Shown here piece after piece: positions 60,653-64,000 of a stretch of 64,000 nucleotides of DNA. A program made the translations under genes and the position numbers. The notes under the pieces are model-generated. The model ran no database searches. It was not told the origin of the DNA and saw only the letters and a list, made by a program, of their open reading frames with translations. The DNA is from Labia minor. Lineage: Eukaryota > Arthropoda > Insecta > Dermaptera > Spongiphoridae. Where the stretch lies: positions 32,606,720 through 32,670,719 of the forward strand of contig OY720346.1 of NCBI GenBank assembly GCA_963082975.1, given 5' to 3'. Position 1 is the first letter of the stretch. Each line of letters starts with the position of its first letter.

Positions 60653-60659
60653 GAGGTAG
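60653..60659 (-). promoter_or_regulatory. let-7 seed match (7mer), stop-proximal
   Basis: Lies 430 nt past the stop codon of the zinc-finger exon, so it would be present even in short 3' UTR isoforms. Confidence 0.45.
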
Positions 60660-61088
60660 GATCGTTCTATCTTAAATTGAGGCACCATTGAGACTCATTG
60701 AGCACCTATTTTGAATTATTATGGAGTGTAAAGTACTTGTAGCCATTATTATTTTTAAATATATCTTTGATTTTAACCCTTGTGTAAGGTCCATGTTTGA
60801 TTTAGAAACAACGGTGCATTTTTCTCTTTTTCTTGTAGTATGAATATATATATTTATAATATAATTATTAATAATAATATATCTAACTGATTCGCTGCGG
60901 GACGCTTTCCCTGTATATAAGGTAACGGTAAGATCTTTCGAGGTATATATACGGTCTATTAGTGATTTTGTATCTTTTTTTGTATTATTTTTGTTGTTTT
61001 TTCTTTCTTAAGAAGATGCGTATGAGAATGGGAGGAAGAGCAAAGAAGCTGCTTCGTGGATAATACTCCCTGTGTCAAGTGTTTAAAT

Positions 61089-61343
61089 TCATGGAGCAGC
61101 TGCATGATTGTGGAGATGCTGCGCCGCTGCAGCCGCCTGATGAAAAGCTTTTGCTCCATATTCTGCCTTGTGCTCCCGGGCGATATGTCTGCGCACCGTA
61201 TTATTTCTTGTGAACGTGCGACTACAAAATGGACACGGCACTCGAATACCCTGATGCCGTTGTCGGATATGAGCACGTAGGTTTGTCTCGTATCCATATA
61301 ATCGTTCACAATATGGACATTTGAGCTTTTTACCTAAACAATT

Positions 61344-61383
<40 letters not shown>

Positions 61384-61827
61384 ATAATAATAAAATAAAT
61401 AATTCAAATATAAATATCTTTTCATAATTATTAAGGAGAAATTATTTAATTAATTTTCAATGACTGATAAATAAATCTTCAGTGTTTTAGTAATCTCTAT
61501 TTGTTACCAGAAGATATTATAATAGAAAGTTATTTTCTAAATTTGTAATGTAAAAATTGTTCTATTTGAGAGGACCGTGCAAATTTCCTAATAAAAAATT
61601 CCGGTTCTCATTTTAGAATATTATTTTTAAATAAATTATCAGGTTTTCATAAATTCAATTGAGATATAATATATACGAGGATAAAAGTACTGCAGCTTCT
61701 AATTTAATAGGACTCAAATCAAAATGAACCATGCAATGTGAATATAATAAGGAAATAGATTGGGCAATGAATGTTAAAGTCGGTCAAGGGCATATTTCGG
61801 GCTTCGAATCAAGTCGTTAAAAAATGC

Positions 61828-61870
<43 letters not shown>

Positions 61871-63854
61871 CATTCTAAACTTGTAAAGGCCCAAGGATAA
61901 TTTTAAATAATAAATAATTTTAAGCTTATATATTAATATTAATATAAAGAAATTACAATTTTAAGTGATAACTAGGGTTTTTAATTAATTTTCATAATAT
62001 TTTATAAAATATTAAAAATTTGACTTTATATTAAAAAATCTTAGAAATCTATAAAATAGAAGTAAATTTAATTGATTAATTTATAAATGAAAATCACTAT
62101 TTTTTTCGGAAACAGTAAAAAATAACCACTATTTTTCTTAATAAAATTTTAATTAATCTTTATAAAATTATTGAAAATTTCAAATTAAGCATTTTTTAAT
62201 AAATAAAAAAATTTTTCTTACCACCTTATTTTATAATTTTGTATAATTTATATTAAGTATTAATCCGTACAAGGATCCATTGTTCTAATCATAAAACAAC
62301 TTCATCCTACTTAGGCGGCAAGCCACCGATAGGCGCTATCCTTTCGTAGAATGTTTAAACGTCAGTTTTTTTTTTTGGAGGAATCCATTTTGAAAATTCG
62401 CACTTTTAAGTTTTTCCCTAATATTTTATAATGAATAAAATTTTCTGATATTAAAGAAAATTTTATCTAACATTGATATATAGTTTAATCAAATATCGTT
62501 AAGTCAATTTTTAAGTAAATTGCAAAAAGTGTAAAATGATGAAAAATAGGACTTCCGGTTAAGTGTTTTTAGCGAAAAAGTCAATTTCAAACACATTTTT
62601 GTTTTTGAGCTTTCCTATAGACCACTTTGAAGGATTATAACCCAAAAAACCTCAAGGAGCCTGAAGATATTTCGATTAAAAACCGTTGAATTTGAATTTT
62701 TGACTGATCGAAATACTTCTCCTTACTATATTGGTATATATACTTAAATAGATAAGTGAAAGTAAAAATTAATAGTGATTGATAAAAGAAATAAAATTAT
62801 CAAAATAAACGCAAATTAATTAATTCATATAGTTAAAAATATTTGCAATTCTTATAATTATAAAATAAACTAAATGTTGGCATACCATCAGGGGTGGCTA
62901 CACCACTTGTTTTATGACTTGGAGAGAGTTTTAAATTTGTTGGAGCCGATGATGTCGAGGTCGAGTTCCAGGCATTAACTCCACCGGCCCCAGGAGGAGA
63001 TTTATCTGTTGATGTAAAAGATATATTTCCACTGGATGGTGTATTGGCGCTCCCTTCTCTAGTATTAGCACCTCCACTATTGCTGGTTCCGCTTCCGGCA
63101 GCAGAACCTCCACCCGCACCAACGTTTCCATTGCCACCGCTACCTCCGGTACCCCCATTACCTCCAGGAGTATCAACTAGATCATCCCCGGGTGCTGAGG
63201 GCGCTCCGCTGGTATTACTACCCTGTTCAAGTTTGATGCGGAGATCTAAAAAACATATTTTTGAATAAATTAAAAATTACCGGATAATTTTTAATCAAAT
63301 TAAATTTATTTAATTCTTCAAGAATTTTAACTAACCAGTTTGTCATTTAAAAACCTTTAGGTTAGAGAACTTTTAATATTAAATAAAAAAAATTAATAGA
63401 TTAATAATTTAAGATTAATTAAATATGTTAAATAGAAATAATAAATAATTTAAAACACAATTAATAATAGATTAATTAAATTTGATTTAGTAAAGATAGT
63501 TATTTATATTAAAATAAAATTAAATTAAATTTATCAGTTTCATAAATGGTGAAAGTATTTGTAAAAATTATCAAAAAAAATAATAAAAAAAAAAATTTTA
63601 CCTTCGGGGCAGCTAGATCCCGAATCATGACCCGCACGGTGACTATCATGCAAAGTGGACTTATTATTTTCAAGTTGTTGTTGTTGTTGTTGTTGCTCAG
63701 CAGCAGTTCTGTCATAAGAATTAGCAGAATTGGCAGCACCAGTCGAGGCTGGTTCAGGTTTCACATCATATGCAGCAAGGGAAAGGGGAGAGAGTTTTTC
63801 AGGTTTAGATCCATCCCGAAGAACAGATGCACGAACAGACTCTTGTTGAATGAC
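61089..63854 (-). CDS. BTB-type C2H2 zinc-finger factor (abrupt/chinmo-like), 3' part
   Basis: The C-terminal part of a nuclear transcription factor; its 5' exons, presumably with the BTB domain, lie beyond the right edge. Minus-strand exons are 63854-63602, 63245-62886 and 61333-61089, joined in phase by GT-AG introns. The first reads VIQQESVRASVLRDGSKPEK, then a run of seven Gln, ending DSGSSCPE. The second is a low-complexity Gly/Ser/Asn linker ending HKTSGVATPDG. The third holds two C2H2 fingers: LKCPYCERLYGYETNLRAHI with RQRH, and VPCPFCSRTFTRNNTVRRHI with REHK. It ends in an Ala/His-rich tail. Paired C-terminal fingers after a disordered linker fit insect BTB factors such as abrupt or chinmo; I cannot tell which. 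The intron 61334-62885 has long TA tracts and no other feature. Confidence 0.85.
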
Positions 63855-64000
63855 CTAAAAATTCAAATTTAAATTAATATTAAGATTTATTATGTCATTT
63901 GTGTTAATATATTTTTATTCACTTTTTCATATAAATAATGTTTTGAATAAATAAATAGAAAAATTTGTTATTTTTTATCCACTGCAAGGGCATAGACAAA
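63855..64000. other. Right edge, intron of the C2H2 gene
   Basis: AT-rich sequence upstream of the 63854 acceptor. No further exon is seen before the window ends. Confidence 0.5.

Larger units (their letters stand above)
49016..61088 (-). other. Putative 12-kb 3' UTR of the C2H2 gene
   Basis: The stretch follows, on the minus strand, the stop codon of the zinc-finger exon at 61089. It has no plausible coding frame on either strand and no transposon I can recognise. It is dense in TA, TAA and homopolymer runs (for example 55363-55420 and 60500-60530). Five let-7 seed matches on the mRNA strand fall between 52598 and 60659. Transcript data would be needed to set its true 3' end; alternative 3' exons or plain intergenic DNA cannot be excluded. 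Confidence 0.5.

Noticed and set aside
62931-63176. Minus-strand Val/Glu-rich frame
   Set aside because: Wrong frame of the Gly/Ser exon; splice phase selects the frame ending ATPDG.
63044-63268. Proline-rich plus-strand frame
   Set aside because: Antisense of the Gly/Ser-rich exon of the C2H2 gene.

Overview
This is a very AT-rich nuclear window from an animal. It has short genes, introns of about 60 nt to 2.4 kb, many TA microsatellites and abundant DNA transposons. A MADF/BESS-type gene, DDE transposons of the hAT, mariner/Tc1 and Harbinger types, and a BTB-type C2H2 factor point to an insect. The extreme AT bias would suit, for example, an aphidiine or other parasitoid wasp, but that is inference and no species can be named from the sequence.

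Layout. (1) 472-4804 (-) seipin and 5345-9827 (+) JMJD4 are head to head across a 540-bp spacer. (2) 10600-14120 (-) is a peroxisomal/mitochondrial AMACR-type racemase. (3) 15498-17079 (-) is a two-exon MADF-BESS protein whose single intron is best read as GC-AG. (4) 19764-23934 (+) is ER co-chaperone DNAJB11. (5) 24400-34700 is a transposon yard: a broken partial copy of DHX33, a complete hAT element (27148-30474) with an intact 619-aa transposase sitting inside a Tc1 relic, and several dispersed repeat families. (6) 35006-39584 (+) is the rRNA-synthesis helicase DHX33, with 13 coding exons, and 41132-42139 (-) is NEDD8, converging on it. (7) 43491-49015 is a second transposon block, including a 2.5-kb element with inverted ends and an endonuclease-domain relic. 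(8) 49016-61088 is 12 kb with no gene and no recognisable transposon. It lies directly downstream, on the minus strand, of the final zinc-finger exon of a BTB-type C2H2 gene whose 5' part runs off the right edge (61089-63854). I read it as a very long 3' UTR; five let-7 seed matches on the mRNA strand support that.

Exon structures of the seven ordinary genes were worked out by hand. They come from splice signals, phase agreement and family similarity, and each gives an open frame close to the usual family length. The genes are unrelated housekeeping genes (lipid-droplet biogenesis, translation-factor hydroxylation, branched fatty-acid oxidation, ER folding, rRNA synthesis, neddylation); I see no operon-like or pathway grouping. 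The most notable items are the let-7 site cluster in the putative 12-kb 3' UTR, the intact hAT element with a perfect target-site duplication and reconstructable empty site, a three-deep nest of hAT-type insertions in a JMJD4 intron, and a foldback element with 151-bp identical arms just upstream of DHX33.
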